Below are positions 46,067-58,332 of a stretch of DNA of 64,000 nt, piece by piece. The DNA is taken from assembly GCA_905183005.1 (NCBI GenBank), contig CAJJDO010000009.1, positions 609,891 through 673,890 on the forward strand, in the 5' to 3' direction. The stretch comes from Paramecium pentaurelia (lineage: Eukaryota; Ciliophora; Oligohymenophorea; Peniculida; Parameciidae). The notes under the pieces are model-generated. The model was not told the origin of the DNA, searched no databases, and saw nothing but the letters and a program-made list of their open reading frames with translations. The position numbers and the translations under genes were made by a program. Position 1 is the first letter of the stretch. Each line of letters begins with the position of its first letter.

Positions 46067-48447
46067 TCATTTTTTTGAAGCCCCAGGAGGAGTTCTAGGA
46101 ATTTTAGGTTTTGCAGCAAATTCTTGTATATCATTATTGTAATTGATGTTTTATATTCCTTATCCTTAAATTGATTATTTTTATTAATTTTGATGTTATT
46201 GAGCTTTTTAATTATATTTTTTATCATTTGTGTCATTATAAAAGGGGATTTCTAATAATGAAATAATTATGTATTACATCCGACAGGCATTCTTTCTAAT
46301 TAAGACTCTCTAATTTATTCTTATTAAGCATTTCTCTGCTGAACTTCTTTCAAAATAATAGAATCCATGATTAATTTTTGATTTTCTGCTTCATCTCCAA
46401 CTAATTCAAAGTCTTTTTATAATAATTCTTCTCCAACTATATTATCTTAATTATTCAGATCATCTTCTTCATCATCATCTCCTATACATTCTTCTTCTTC
46501 ATCTTCTAGATCATCAACATCATTTTCCTCTTCCATTTAAGATTAATCATAATCATCCTCATCAGCTTGTAACTAGGCAATCATATATTGAATTTGTTTC
46601 TTGAATTTTTCATCTGAATTTTCCAACAATCTTGGTAATTCTTATGGAATTTGTAGACTGTATGCATAATCTCTGATAATTTTTCTACTGAATAATGAAT
46701 AAAATGTTCCATTAGTAAAAGTTCTAATTTAATCATTTGGATATTCAATAAGTTCATATAGGACTTCAAATGCTAGTTCTTTATGCTAAATTAATTCATC
46801 TTTTCCTCTGGAACTTAAAGATAAATTCATAATTAATGCTGTAATATATTCATAAGTATATTCACTTAGATTGTTTTATTCCTAAAATAGTATAATACTT
46901 TTTACATTTTTAAGAATTATCAATGTATGATAAATTATGTTATTTTCAAGCATAAATGTTTGACTCTATTTTCTCAATGACATTTTTTATAGGGCACCAA
47001 TAGCATTTTTTCTTATAAGACTATCTGATTACTCTTTTTTAATTAAATCTACTAAAAATTTAATAAGAGTTGGATTCAAAGTTAAATAAGATCTCCCATG
47101 ATAATCTGATGCTAAGGCATTTAATAATTTTAAAGTTTGACATTAAACTAATGGATGAGATTTTAAAATTAAATATTAAGCCAATAGTATATTTTTGGAA
47201 TGTGTTCCTATTATATCATGAGTTGCATAAGCCACAACAACTTATCTTCTTTAGAGAGCATTTTTAGCTCTAGTAATTCTCCATCTCAAAGCTTGTAATA
47301 CATTTGCAACATGCTAAAAATTATTAGATTTTGTAAATAACTAAATTATTTTAGGATAATTCAAGGGTACATATTCTTCAACCTGATTTGATTTAATAGG
47401 AGTTGGTAATTCTATTTTAATTAAATATATATTATTACATTAATTATTAGTTATGTTTGATATTTCTTATTCAGCCATACTAGCCTTTTCAAATAGTGAA
47501 ATGTCTTATGATTTATTCATCAAATCTTCAAAATCTTGATTAAGAAATTTTTCATATTAGAGAAGTTTCTTTTTTAAATTTTGAATCTTCTATTAATTTT
47601 GAATTGATTAATTATTATCTATATATTTTTATAAATCCTTAGATACAACCATTAATTCTTTACATAAAGAAAACCATTTTTATTATGCTTCAGTAAAGTT
47701 TTTTTCAGCATGATTGTTCAATTCTTGATATGCTTATACTTATTGATTCAACTTCTACTTAATTTCACTATTATCATTCTGCAATTTTTAAATTTAATCA
47801 TTTAATCTTTTTATTTCTTTTTAATGATCTTATTACTAATAATTATTATGAGAAATTTGTTAATGCTAATTTTCATAATGTTAAACTAATTTCTATAAGT
47901 GAGTGATTTATTCATTTTAAAATAATTAAGAGGTGAAATCTTTTAAACGGTCTTTTAAGTCTTCAACCCATTAAGTGGTAAATAAATGTTGGAATGTTTA
48001 ATGTTTTTATGGTTATTATACATATGGCAAAGCATAAAATGGAAGAACTTCATTTGTTTTTGATAAGTCTTCACCTAAAATTTTTAGAATTCAATTAATA
48101 CCTTTTGAATCTAGAAACTACTTAAATGCATTGACTGATTATTTGTCTATTTACCCTTTCTTTGATAAATAAGGATGAATAGGATAAATTAGAAAGTAGA
48201 TTTAAATATAAAATTCTAATTTCCATAAGTCATAATCTTATTTGTTATTTTAAGGCAGATGCTAATTCCATAATTTCAAGAAACTATCTCTATCTCCCTT
48301 ATCAAAGTATTGAAGCATTTAATATTCTTATTAACTGCCAATTCTTTAATGATTGTATTAAGATTCATTTTCAAACTGTTCTAAAGTCTTTAAGTAATTC
48401 TATTTTAATAAGTAATCTTAAACAATGGTGTTCATTTTATCACTCAT
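46067..48447 (-). CDS. ARMC9: ARMC9-like LisH/armadillo ciliary protein
   Basis: 775 residues with introns of 27 nt (GTATTA...TTTTAG) and 26 nt (GTAATA...TATTAG), in exact frame. The N-terminal LisH motif is MNTIVQDYLLKQNYLKTLEQ. A coiled coil spans about residues 180-330. Armadillo-type repeats carry the ARMC9 signature NVLQALRWRITRAKNALQRR and CQTLKLLNALASDYHGRSYL, then NAIGALQKMSLRKQSQ. After a long acidic stretch the C-terminus ends AKPKIPRTPPGASKK, resembling the basic proline-rich end of ARMC9. In vertebrates ARMC9 sits at the basal body and ciliary tip and is mutated in Joubert syndrome; a ciliary role in this heavily ciliated cell is expected. Confidence 0.92.
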
Positions 48448-48880
48448 ATTAGTTTAGTACATAAAATTTTATTCACTTTCTAATTCCTTTTCTCCCTAAC
48501 TGTTACGTTGATAATACCGATTATGATTGAACAGCTGATTCTGGTCTTTTTTATATCTAATCTTATTTTCGAGCTCTATTTAATCCAGAATCTACTTTTG
48601 CTCTTGCTTCTTGTTTTGATTATGCTTTTCTTTGATTCATAACTGATATTTTGTAATTATTTTTATATTTATACAATTTTATTCAAATGATGAAATTCCA
48701 GATTGTAGTGTATACTTCTCTAAATTAATCAACCTTGTCTTATTTAATAAGTTCGGAAAACAATTTATAACTAGCCAAATTACTAGTAATATCTTTTTCA
48801 ATAGCTAAACTTAACCATCATTTTTACTATCAAAATTTTCTCCTCTAAAAATATAAGCATATATCAAAACAGTATATAAT

Positions 48881-49475
48881 TCATTTATTATGTGCTTTTT
48901 CCAAATAGGAGAAGAAAATTTCAAATACATCTCTGCTTTTTTAGTAAAAACAGAATTCCCTTGAGTTTCTGATATTTATCTACTTCCTTTCAAAATCTAA
49001 CATCTTTTATTTTTATAATACTTTTTCGTATAAATCCAACAATTTTTCTTCCTCCAATTAAAAACAAGGTTCTTAAGCATCTCTAACAATAATATTTTTA
49101 TCATTAAAATGACCCAAATTGCTAATCATAATAGTGAACTTCATAAAATCAGGATCATTCATAGTAGCCACTGATTTGCTTAATTCATCATCCATTTAAT
49201 CAATAATAGGAGTTTATTCTTTGGTCTTTTTTGATGTTGAAGGTTTAACAGTTCCAGTCTATCTAAATAAAATCCAAATTTGTTACAGGTGGAACACCAT
49301 TATGTTTATTTTTTATATGAGTATACAAAGCAGCATTTGTTCCATACTTTCTGCCACAATTTGGATCACCGCATATGAAATCCTTCTCTATCTCCTCCTT
49401 CTTTCTTCTATGTTTTATTGCTGCTTCTTATTTTATTCCACTTCCAGATTATAATTATTATTCTTCTTCACTCAT
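48881..49475 (-). CDS. C2H2 zinc-finger protein
   Basis: 188 residues after a 28-nt intron (GTAACA...AGATAG). A single C2H2 finger near the N-terminus reads DFICGDPNCGRKYGTNAALY then THIKNKHNG (Cys-X4-Cys-X12-His-X4-His). The remainder is helical (VRDAQEPCFQLEEEKLLDLY) with ERKQINIRNSREFCFY near the end. TGA 48881-48883 is the first stop; an open stretch further on (ending near 48637) may be an extra 3' exon. Small proteins with one such finger occur in ciliary and nuclear contexts; the role is unknown. Confidence 0.72.
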
Positions 49476-49595
49476 TATATTTTTATAACCAAAAATATAT
49501 AATTTACAATATTTTTAAATATTGAATAATATAAAAGTTTAGAATAGAAGTTTATCTATATATACTATACACAAATATAATCATTAAATTATTTC

Positions 49596-50240
49596 TCAGT
49601 AGTAATAATTAAAGCTATCTTCATTGAATACTTTAAAAGACTCATCAGATTATACTACTTAAGTATTATTTGGATATAAATTTTAAATGTTTTAATAAGG
49701 TTCCTCTTGACCGCAATTTTATATATAAGCTTCATAAATTTCTACTTCAATAACAGTACCTATAGCAAAGTATTATTCATTAGTCTAGTTATTATTTAAG
49801 AGTTTTTTCGTTTAAAAATAAGTAAATACTTCTTATAAGACTTTTTAATGGATTCTTTGTTTTTTAGAATTCTATTTGCTTTTTGGAATTAAATAGAATA
49901 ATGGATTCATTTCTGAATTCGAAAAGAAGCATTCTTTGTTAAAATAAGAATTTATTTATTTTTTTACTTAAGGAATACTCTTATAGTTATTTAGAGTATC
50001 AAAATTCATGTCAACCCATTTCTCAGCTCTTTTTAAAATAGCATTTTTTAATGGGTCGTACATGGGTCTTTTAGATTTTTTATAAGAATTAATTGTTGAT
50101 CTTGGTATATTATATTCTTTTGCTATTTCTGAAGGGTTTTTGATTTTTTCAATTAACAATTACTTAATCAAATCTCTCTATTCTTTATTTATTTTTTTTT
50201 TGTATTATTATCCCTTCCTTGATTTTTTAATAGAATTCAT
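49596..50240 (-). CDS. Helix-turn-helix protein, paralogue of the polyQ HTH genes
   Basis: Intronless, 214 residues, ATG 50240 to TGA 49596-49598. The N-terminus is basic (SIKKSRKGQQYKKK). The HTH is LLIEKIKNPSEIAKEYNIPR then STINSYKKSKRPMYDPLKNA, matching the polyQ proteins (SKRYGISRQTIAS, YDKFKNKIL). The rest is Gln/Asn-rich and ends in an acidic stretch SDESFKVFNEDSF, again like the paralogue. It has no polyQ tract. It is probably a DNA-binding protein of a ciliate-expanded family; resemblance to transposase or Psq-type HTH is only at the motif level. Confidence 0.78.
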
Positions 50241-50433
50241 TATGTAAATTAATTATTATTATTAAATAAAAAAAATGAAATGAATTAAATATATTTAAAA
50301 TCAAAATACTATTATATTTAATTATTCTATATAATAAATATATATTTAAATTGCAATTAATTAAATCGAAAATTTGTATATTAATATTTTATAAAAAAAA
50401 AGTTTTAAAAAAGAAAAACATTTATTAAATTGA

Positions 50434-51099
50434 ATGCAAAATCAAACTGAAATATATTTAGGATGCAACTAAATAGTTTATGAAAGCATAGATAAAGACA
50501 TAAGAACATACGAAGTAAGATAACCTAAAGAGACTTAACCTTTTGTATATTTTGATTGGGATAGAAAATCTGGGTAAAAAACCTTAGTAAAGGGTAAATG
50601 GTATTGTTTTAAGAATTATAAAATTGAAAATAAAATGGTTGTGCCTATTAAGTCCTTAAATTATTATTACAAAAAGATCACTCCACTTAAAAAGGAAGAA
50701 TTGAAAATTGATGCCTTAAGAGAACCTTATTCAAATTTATTAGGAGTGATTTAAGATGTAAGTGATTTAGATAAGTCCTCAAGAGATTTTCCTTTTAGAA
50801 CTATAAAAATTTTGTTAAAAGATGGAATTTAGGTTGTGGAAGTGTTATTAAAAAATAAATTTGCCACATAAAGAGAGGAAAAATTTGAGATAGGTGAAAT
50901 AATCTATATTTACTAATGTAAGAAAAATTTAGATAGTTAAAAAAACTTGCTCTTTTATTCTTCTTTAACAAATAATACTAAAATAAAATTTGATCTTTAA
51001 TAGATTAGAAAACATATTAATAGGACAACATTTTAAGAAATTATTAAGCTTAGAGACAGATAAAATTTATAAGTTGAAGTAACTGAACAAATCGAGTGA
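50434..51099 (+). CDS. OB-fold candidate (RPA-like single-stranded DNA binding?)
   Basis: Intronless, 221 residues. After an N-terminal beta-rich part (FVYFDWDRKSGQKTLVKGKW) the central region has the order expected of an RPA/Teb1-type OB fold: NLLGVIQDVSDLDKSSRDFP, FRTIKILLKDGIQVVEVLLK, NKFATQREEKFEIGEIIYIY. This resembles the L12/beta pattern of RPA70 DNA-binding domain B (a fold-level similarity I judge by eye). It could be a telomere or replication factor, or a ciliate-specific paralogue. It diverges from the HTH paralogue with 193 bp between starts. Confidence 0.55.
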
Positions 51100-51623
51100 T
51101 ATATTCATTTAAATATTATATAATAAAATTTTAACAACTATTTTGTTTTCATACTCCGAATTTCTATTATTAAAAAATAAAGGTTTTTATTTTTAACAAC
51201 ACACTTCTATTTAAATATTTAATATCAATTTCTTTACTAAATTCCTTTAATATGTGGATTTTATTGTATTAATATCATTTGTATATTCTGATACTATTGA
51301 TTTATTCAATCTTCATATTAAAAGCATTATAGAAACAAATAATTATAATGAAATTATATTTATTCCGTAATTATAATGCTTCAGAATAAATATTAAGAAT
51401 GACGTATAGAATATTTTCGCTTCTAAAAATGAACAACTCAGATTTTTAATTTTTATCATAAAATCAATAAGGATTAAAAAGAAGGACTTATAAATATAAT
51501 TTATACCTTCTTAAATAATAGTAAAGAATCTTGAAAAGTACCACTTGTTGGTTTATAATAAATAATAAATAAAGAATTTTAATTTTTTTTTCAGATTGAT
51601 GCATAATAAGAATATAACTAAAT
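51100..51623. other. Intergenic, no gene seen
   Basis: 524 bp between converging genes. It contains an imperfect palindrome around 51335-51380 (ATAATTATAATG ... CCGTAATTATAATG). No coding frame that I would defend. Confidence 0.45.
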
Positions 51624-52905
51624 TCAGTCATCAAAAGTTGCTTTCCATTCTTCTAATTTATTAATATAATTTTAGGAGATTGTTTTCTTGTATTTTTTAA
51701 GTACATGAAGAATGTCATCCTAATTTATAATTTAATTTTACATATTTTACAATATTTTCTGTGCATTCTACCTTTATTTTTATATTCTATTTATTAATAT
51801 TCACAGCTTAATCATAAGACATCTATAGAATATTGGAAATATCACAACATGTGTAGCCTTCAAATAGGTTAGTTAATTGAACAAATTATTCTTAAGTAAT
51901 GTTAATTTTCATATTTGAAAGCTTTTATTTTAACAAATCTACAATTTATTCATGATTTGGTAAAGGTACATAAATTCTTTTAGCAAATCTAAATTAATAT
52001 ATAAATAATTCTACCTTCTTCTTACTGGAGGATCTAAATTCCATGGATAACTTGTTATTCCAATGATTTAAAATGTTAAAGAGTCTGATCGTCTTTATTT
52101 ATCTAATTCAATTAATAATTCAACAAATATATTTAAATTAGTTCGATCAATGTTTAAATTCTAATGACTTATTTAATCAAGATCATAAATTAATAAAATA
52201 GAGGGCTGCTTCTATTTGGCAAAATTAAAAATTTATTTAATATAACAAGAAGGTTTATCAAACTATTTATTAATTAATTATGAAATTGACAAAGTTATAA
52301 GTGTGGCATTTGCAACTGAAGTACAATATTTTATTAAATATTTCTTACCAGAATTAGGAGGCTTTATATATAAGAATTATATACTCCATATATAAGTATT
52401 TTATCAAAAAGATGATAATTATTTTGAAAAATTTAAGGAAATCTAAAAGGAAGAGCTATTTCTTTCATTATATTTTTAATAGAAGGTAATTATAAAATTT
52501 AATCTTCTTGAATATTTAGTTTTTCATTTACTAAAATGAAATCCATTTCAAAAGGTAATCTTGCAGATAAATTTAGATTAATTACTTTTATGAAATATCA
52601 CTTATTTCATCTTTGTTTTATTAATTATGCAATAATAAAAGCTATTTTAACTTAATTAGTTATTTTTTATATTCTTCAATTTCTAGATCATATATAGAAA
52701 AAGGAATCTAATCATTTAGTTCGTTCTTATAATTTATAATTAATTCATAACCAAAATTCATTTTTTCGTATGCAGCAATCTTAGCTGCTTAATCAAATCC
52801 AGAAAAGAATTCCTTTTTGCCTAATAAATTGATTGAAAGTATTATACCTGTTTAAATCAATTAAAAGGCATATCCTAATTATTAATTTAATTCGCTTTAA
52901 TTCAT
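51624..52905 (-). CDS. VPS4-like AAA protein with degenerate ATPase motifs
   Basis: 391 residues; four introns (26, 23, 26 and 31 nt) restore an exact frame from ATG 52905 to TGA 51624-51626. An MIT-like helical region lies at the N-terminus (GFDQAAKIAAYEKMNFGYEL). The AAA core aligns with VPS4: MKEIALPFRFPQIF, P-loop IYGPPNSGKKYLIKYC, PSILLIYDLDQISHQN, GITSYPWNLDPPVRRRF, GYTCCDISNILQMS, and the VPS4-specific C-terminal helix KKYKKTISQNYINKLEEW. The residue after the P-loop Lys is Lys instead of Ser/Thr (52341-52343), and Walker B has Y-D where D-E is expected (Tyr codon 52185-52187). The Arg-finger arginines remain. It is likely a non-hydrolysing paralogue. Confidence 0.87.
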
Positions 52906-52952
52906 ATTATTTCTTATTTATTTAATTTTCTAAATAATTATAAATTATAAAT

Positions 52953-54373
52953 TCAATTTTAATCAGCTTAATCAAAAATGTTAAATGGTTGAACATAATT
53001 TTATTAGGGAATTTCTTCGACTTAATTTAATTAGGAAGTAGAATCTTCAAGATTTCTTCTTTGTTATTAATTTGTATTTTGAATTAATTTTAAACTTGTA
53101 ACTCTTTAAATAAAATTAGAATTTTAATTCTTTTTATTTTCAGGACTTGTATCTGTTTATTTTTATAACATTAATCTTTGGAACTCTTCCTCTGTAAATT
53201 CTAATCTACAATATGGACAACTTTTATTCTTCTTAAACCTTTATTAATTTAGATTATTTTACCATTCAATTATACATTTATCATGAAAAGTATGACCACA
53301 AGGAGTTTCTCTTATAATATCATTTTCTTCATAATTTACTAAACAGATACAACAAAAATCATTCAACATTGAAGATTATACCGTTTTAGATGGCATATAT
53401 TTATCTAACATTTCTAAACCAATTTCAGGGGTTTCTAAAGAAAGCACTTTTAATTGTCTCCTAAATTGAATTGCCAAGTAAATTATGATTAATATTGCCA
53501 AAACTATTACTCCAATTATTACAAGGATTCCCCAAATAGGGAAAGTATCATCAGAAGCAATAATTGAATCTAAAGATAAATTTATTTCTGCCTCAGATGT
53601 TTAATTGAAATTATATAACCCTACTATTACAACAGAATCCAATTAATTTCCTTATCTTTTTAATTTTACTTGATATATGTATTCTTAAGGTATCAAACTG
53701 AAATAAGAATTAAAGGATGGCAGTTTAGTTATTCGAGAAATATTAAAAGGGACCAATGACACTCCAATATCAGATTTGCCATTCTCTATTAATAACTATT
53801 TCAAAGGGAATACATTACCTAATATTCATTTTATTCAATTCTATAATAAAAATATATCCATTTATTCTTGGCAATTGTAATTTATGTATTTGGTATCTCT
53901 TCAGATCTTAATTACTATGTACAATTAATCAAGTAATAAGGGAACTTACATTAAACTTATTCTTAAGGTGATTCAATCAAAAATATTGAGTAATTGAATT
54001 GTTGAATATCTTCTGCTTAATAATTACATATTTTTTTGTATAAAACATTAATAGCTATTTCATCTGTTTTGTTAACATAAATATTTTAAAACTCAACTTT
54101 TTCATGAAATGCATCTGCATCAACAAATGTTAGATTTATATCATTTTTTTTGGATGTCACAATTAATTATAAAGAGAATCTTTGATCTTTTGGAAATTCA
54201 AGAATTTATAACTTGTCACATACAAATCTAATTCATACCTATATTAAATAGAAGTTTTCTTGTTTTAAAGTAAAATTCATATTGTTAATTTCTGTAAGAT
54301 AACTGTTGTTAAAGAGAATGGATTCACACTTATATAAAGGTATTAATGTTGATATTATCAATAAAATTAACAT
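52953..54373 (-). CDS. Single-pass membrane RING-H2 E3 ligase with lumenal domain
   Basis: About 455 residues. Signal peptide LILLIISTLIPLYKCES; a 27-nt intron (GTATGA...GACAAG) follows the first exon. The lumenal beta-rich region includes LEFPKDQRFSLQLIVTSKKN. The transmembrane helix is FPIWGILVIIGVIVLAILII. The cytosolic RING-H2 domain has CCICLVNYEENDIIRETPCG, HTFHDKCIIEW and KSCPYCRLEF. A Gln/Asn tail ends at TGA 52953-52955. The layout is that of PA-TM-RING ligases of endosome or lysosome membranes, though the lumenal part is not clearly a PA domain. One more small intron must be present. The stop lies 48 bp upstream of the VPS4-like start. Confidence 0.85.
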
Positions 54374-54512
54374 AATTATTATTCAATATAAAAAGAATCT
54401 CAAATTATTATTTGCTTATCAGATCCATCCTCATTATTATACGTGTCATTAACACAAATGTATTACATAGTTTATACTTATATACAATTATTATTTTATA
54501 TAAAAATATTCA

Positions 54513-55434
54513 ATGCTATTAAATTAAATTGGAGTAATTTTCTTCAACGTGGCATTCTTAAGTTTGATATTGGGATAGTTTAAAGGATCCATCTAAAAGA
54601 TTTTATACATTTTAATAGTTGCTCTTGAAATATACATATATCTAACATACAAGCCAATTAACTTTTATGAGGAGTATAAAGTAAAATTGTTTAGAAATTA
54701 TTAGATAACAAGAAAATTTGAGTAGAGTGAATTAAGATAGGCTTACAAGAGAATTATGCTTGATTATCATCCTGATCGTAATACTCAAATAACATCAGAA
54801 TAATTTAATTACTTGAAAAGTATAAATGAAATACTAAAATCTGACGAGGCAAGATTATGTATAGACTATTCTTATTTTAGTATATGATTAATTTGGGGTT
54901 GTAGTAGAAAGCAATATTAATCCATTACCAACAATAATATATAGAATAAAATTAACAAGAATATTCTTCTACATGATTATATTTTTGATATAGCTTGTAA
55001 ATACTTAAGAGTCGAAGAATCAATCAAAATATTTAATATTTTTAATTCTCATTTTAGGATATGTAGATTTTTAATTAGTTGAATAACCATAATATTTTTA
55101 AAATTCTAGTTTCTTTGCATCATTACCATTATTTGAATTTTTGAATATTTATAGAATAGTTGTTACAATCATCATATCATAATAATTGGCAGATATTAGA
55201 AATAAGTAAATAAATAGAAATAATTAACTAAAATAATTGGAATTAGGTACTATCAATGAATTAGTAAAAGAACATTAGGAATTCCTTTAATCTCAAAATT
55301 CAACCAAATAAAAATTTTTAAATGGATTTCTAATGATAGGATTGACTTTGTATTCATTATCTAGCTTTTTAGATATTTAAGCTTTAATTTTGAAAACCCT
55401 TAATTACATTTAAGAAAGAAGGTAGGATTTGTGA
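54513..55434 (+). CDS. Membrane J-domain (DnaJ-like) protein
   Basis: 299 residues with one 22-nt intron at 54859-54880. The N-terminus has two hydrophobic stretches (FFNVAFLSLILGQ and ILYILIVALEIYIYLTY). The J domain reads FEQSELRQAYKRIMLDYHPD followed by RNTQITSEQFNYLKSINEIL and, after the intron, YDQFG. The HPD tripeptide needed to stimulate Hsp70 is present. Downstream come further hydrophobic helices (RIFFYMIIFLIQLV) and a charged C-terminal region. It resembles ER J-proteins (Sec63/ERdj type) in having the J domain between membrane spans; the exact homologue is not identified. Confidence 0.85.
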
Positions 55435-55564
55435 TATATTAATAAATTTATCTGAAAAATTATGTAATGTTTATGACAATTTCAATTTTAAATTCTTTTG
55501 GATGTAACATTTTAGTTTAATTAAATTGGATTAATTAATAAACATAAAATTACTAATATCTACA

Positions 55565-56645
55565 TCAATTTTATTTAGTTCTATTGAGCAAGTCCTAAAC
55601 TATAACATTATCAAAGTATTTAGATTTCTAATTAAATTCTTTTTCAAACTTTTTCAAATCTTCTTAATCCACATACATATCATTCCTAAATTTATTTATT
55701 GAGATTATACAATTATTTTGTTATTGGTCTTTGCCCATATAATATTTATAATTCCGGAGGCAATAATTCTAGGTTTTTCTTAAAAAATGCATTCAATTCA
55801 TTATTCGAAGGTATTTCTTTAATTGGTTGATAGGGTTCAAATGAAGGATAATCTAAGAGAGAAAATAACTTCTATTTAAAGTCTACATTAATATAAATAA
55901 TTGTAATACCTTATCGATCCTCCAATATAAAATTTGATAATAAGTTATACCTTTTATCAAATGCTTTTTATATTTATTCTCTAATTTAATTTCCAATTGA
56001 AACAATATTTTCCTAACCTAATTTATTTTCATAACAATAAGTATATACAAATTCATCAATACTATATTGTAGAATAAAATAAGTACTATTAAAAAGCATT
56101 GTCTAAATCCCATTATATAGTTTCATTGAATTTAGATGTTGATATCTATAAATTGATCATTGAATCATTTTTATCAATATATGATTCAAACACCAATATA
56201 TCTGATATATGTTTCAATTTTTTATGATCTTCAATGGCTTATTTAATCTAAGACAAGCAGTCATCAATAATTTCTAATATAATTACTAAAAATGTTTACT
56301 TTGTGCTTCCTAAGCTGTTAGTTTTCCCACTTTAGTAGGATATTTTTCTTCTAAGAGATCTGTTACTATAGTAAAGAGATTTCTGAATAATTATTCATCT
56401 GAATAATCATCTTCAAAATCCCATAAAATTAGTTCTTCTAAAATTGTCTCTTTACTATTTAATGATGTAATGGGTATCTAAAGCTTTATGGGACATAGAT
56501 TTTGGGATGTATTATGGAATCCTGGAGGAAATGGACACAATTTCATGTTGTTTTGAAATTTTTCATTATGAGTCTTAATTTTATGAATTTTCTTTTTTAT
56601 AGAATCAAGTTATGTGATTGCTTCGGATAGTTAAGTGTCTTGCAT
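55565..56645 (-). CDS. SNF5: SNF5/SMARCB1 chromatin-remodelling subunit
   Basis: 334 residues after three introns (26, 25 and 25 nt), exact frame. It carries the two SNF5 repeats: first QNLCPIKLQIPITSLNSKET, ELILWDFEDDYSDEQLFRNL; second SMINLQISTSKFNETIQWDL, DEFVYTYCYENKLGQENIVS and IGNQIREQIQKAFDK, matching the EFA...L...IREQI pattern of the family. A further block IYINVDFKQKLF and a C-terminal region rich in Pro/Glu follow. SNF5 is a core subunit of SWI/SNF-type remodellers in the nucleus. The length resembles the compact SfhI/SMARCB1 forms (about 385 aa). Confidence 0.85.
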
Positions 56646-57199
56646 TAAAACAAAAAATTAAAAATTAAATATATATAAAATCTTTTTATAATATCAATAA
56701 TTTTAAGATTTCACTTAAATGATTGAATAGTTTTGGTTTTCAAAGTAAACATATCATTAAATATTTTATTATTAAAATTTTTCCATCAAACAATTTCAAA
56801 TTGGTTCTTTTGTTATTTCTAAATGCATTCTTATCCATATTCTCTTAATTGCTTTAATTTTCCTCAATTAATATTATTCTAATCATATCAATGAGAACAA
56901 TACTATAACAAATAAGAAATTATATCTTCCTAATATGCAATAATACATGATCAGACAAAGAATAAATAATTAGGTATCACATTCTGAATTGTTTGGAACA
57001 TACAGTTTATATTAATGAATGAATTAATATTAGTGATATTTAGAGATACAAAGAATAATATTAAATTAGATTATATTGTTATAATTTTTCTTTTATTATC
57101 TTATAATTTCTGAATTAAATATGAATTATGCACTCTATATCCAAAAATTAATAAAGAAGGATTATAATTATTATATTAAATTAAATTATCAGTTAAATA
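56646..57199. other. Intergenic; contains the left edge of a contig-overlap block
   Basis: 554 bp with no coding frame I can support. From 56960 onward it is repeated after the N at 58092. Confidence 0.5.
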
Positions 57200-58091
57200 A
57201 TGTTTGAAAATAATAGTGTTAAATATGTTCCATCAGTGCCTAAAATAGTCGATCCTGAACCAATAACTTGTATTATTGAACCAAGTATATAAATCAATTG
57301 AAAATTTTAGGCGAAGAAGAAGGTGGCTTATATTTAGGGAATTTGGAAGCAGCTAATAATATTGATCTATTAAGAAAATTAAAGATTCGAGCAGTTCTGA
57401 CAGCAAGTCAAGAGACTGCAGTAAAATACTAGGAGCATGTTGTTCATTTTCATGAAATTATTATGGCTCATGATAAAGCAGATTATGATATCATATAACA
57501 TTTTGAATAGGCTTATGAATTTATTGATAGACATAGAAAATACACAAATGTTTTCGTGCATTGCTTTGCAGGTATAAGTAGATCAGCATCTATGGTTACA
57601 GCCTACTTAATGAAAAAATATAATTTATCATTTGAAAAAGCACTTTGGAATGTTAAGGCTAAAAGAAGATAAGTGCATCCAAATGTAGGATTTATTAGAT
57701 AATTGTAAAAATATGAAACTGTACTAAAAAATCAAGCAATTTCTAATGCTCCATCAAGAATTCAATATTAATAATAATAATTTCCATAATATGGTCTTAT
57801 TTAATAATAAATTCAACAGCCAATCCAATAATCCATTTTGACACCATTTATTTAATAATCTGTTCAATAACCATGGAATCAATCATAAAGATATGATGAA
57901 TTAGTTTAATATTATTGATTATTATACAAACTTAAAATCTATAACTATACTACTATTTCGGTTTATTCTGAATTTTTTGTTGAATAATATTAACTTAATT
58001 CATATTAAAGGTATATTCTAAATATTGGATCAGAGATTTAATAAAATTATAATATAAATGTAATATTAATAGCAAATTTCTTTATCAACAG
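56960..58091. repeat. Contig-overlap duplication around the phosphatase gene, proximal copy (1132 bp)
   Basis: Repeated exactly, as far as I can see, at 58093-59224 (offset 1133), with the two blocks separated by one N. The block holds a complete phosphatase gene. Confidence 0.9.
57200..57918 (+). CDS. Dual-specificity protein phosphatase, copy 1
   Basis: 230 residues with a 26-nt intron at 57285-57310. DSP fold: GGLYLGNLEAANNIDLLRKL, then IRAVLTASQETAVKY, general-acid loop HEIIMAHDKADYD, and the P-loop VFVHCFAGISRSASMVTAYL (HCxxGxxRS with catalytic Cys and Arg intact). It continues RQVHPNVGFIRQLQKYE, typical of MKP-like atypical phosphatases. The C-terminal 60 residues are Gln/Pro-rich and disordered. 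The likely substrate is a phospho-MAP kinase or other phosphoprotein, not specified by sequence. Confidence 0.9.
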
Positions 58092-58332
58092 NGAATAAAT
58101 AATTAGGTATCACATTCTGAATTGTTTGGAACATACAGTTTATATTAATGAATGAATTAATATTAGTGATATTTAGAGATACAAAGAATAATATTAAATT
58201 AGATTATATTGTTATAATTTTTCTTTTATTATCTTATAATTTCTGAATTAAATATGAATTATGCACTCTATATCCAAAAATTAATAAAGAAGGATTATAA
58301 TTATTATATTAAATTAAATTATCAGTTAAATA
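57919..58332. other. Gap region with contig junction
   Basis: The 3' flank of the phosphatase gene, the N at 58092, then the repeated 5' flank of the same gene. Nothing else coding is seen. Confidence 0.6.
58092..58092. other. Single N: contig junction
   Basis: Third single-N junction in the window, again with duplicated ends. Confidence 0.9.
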
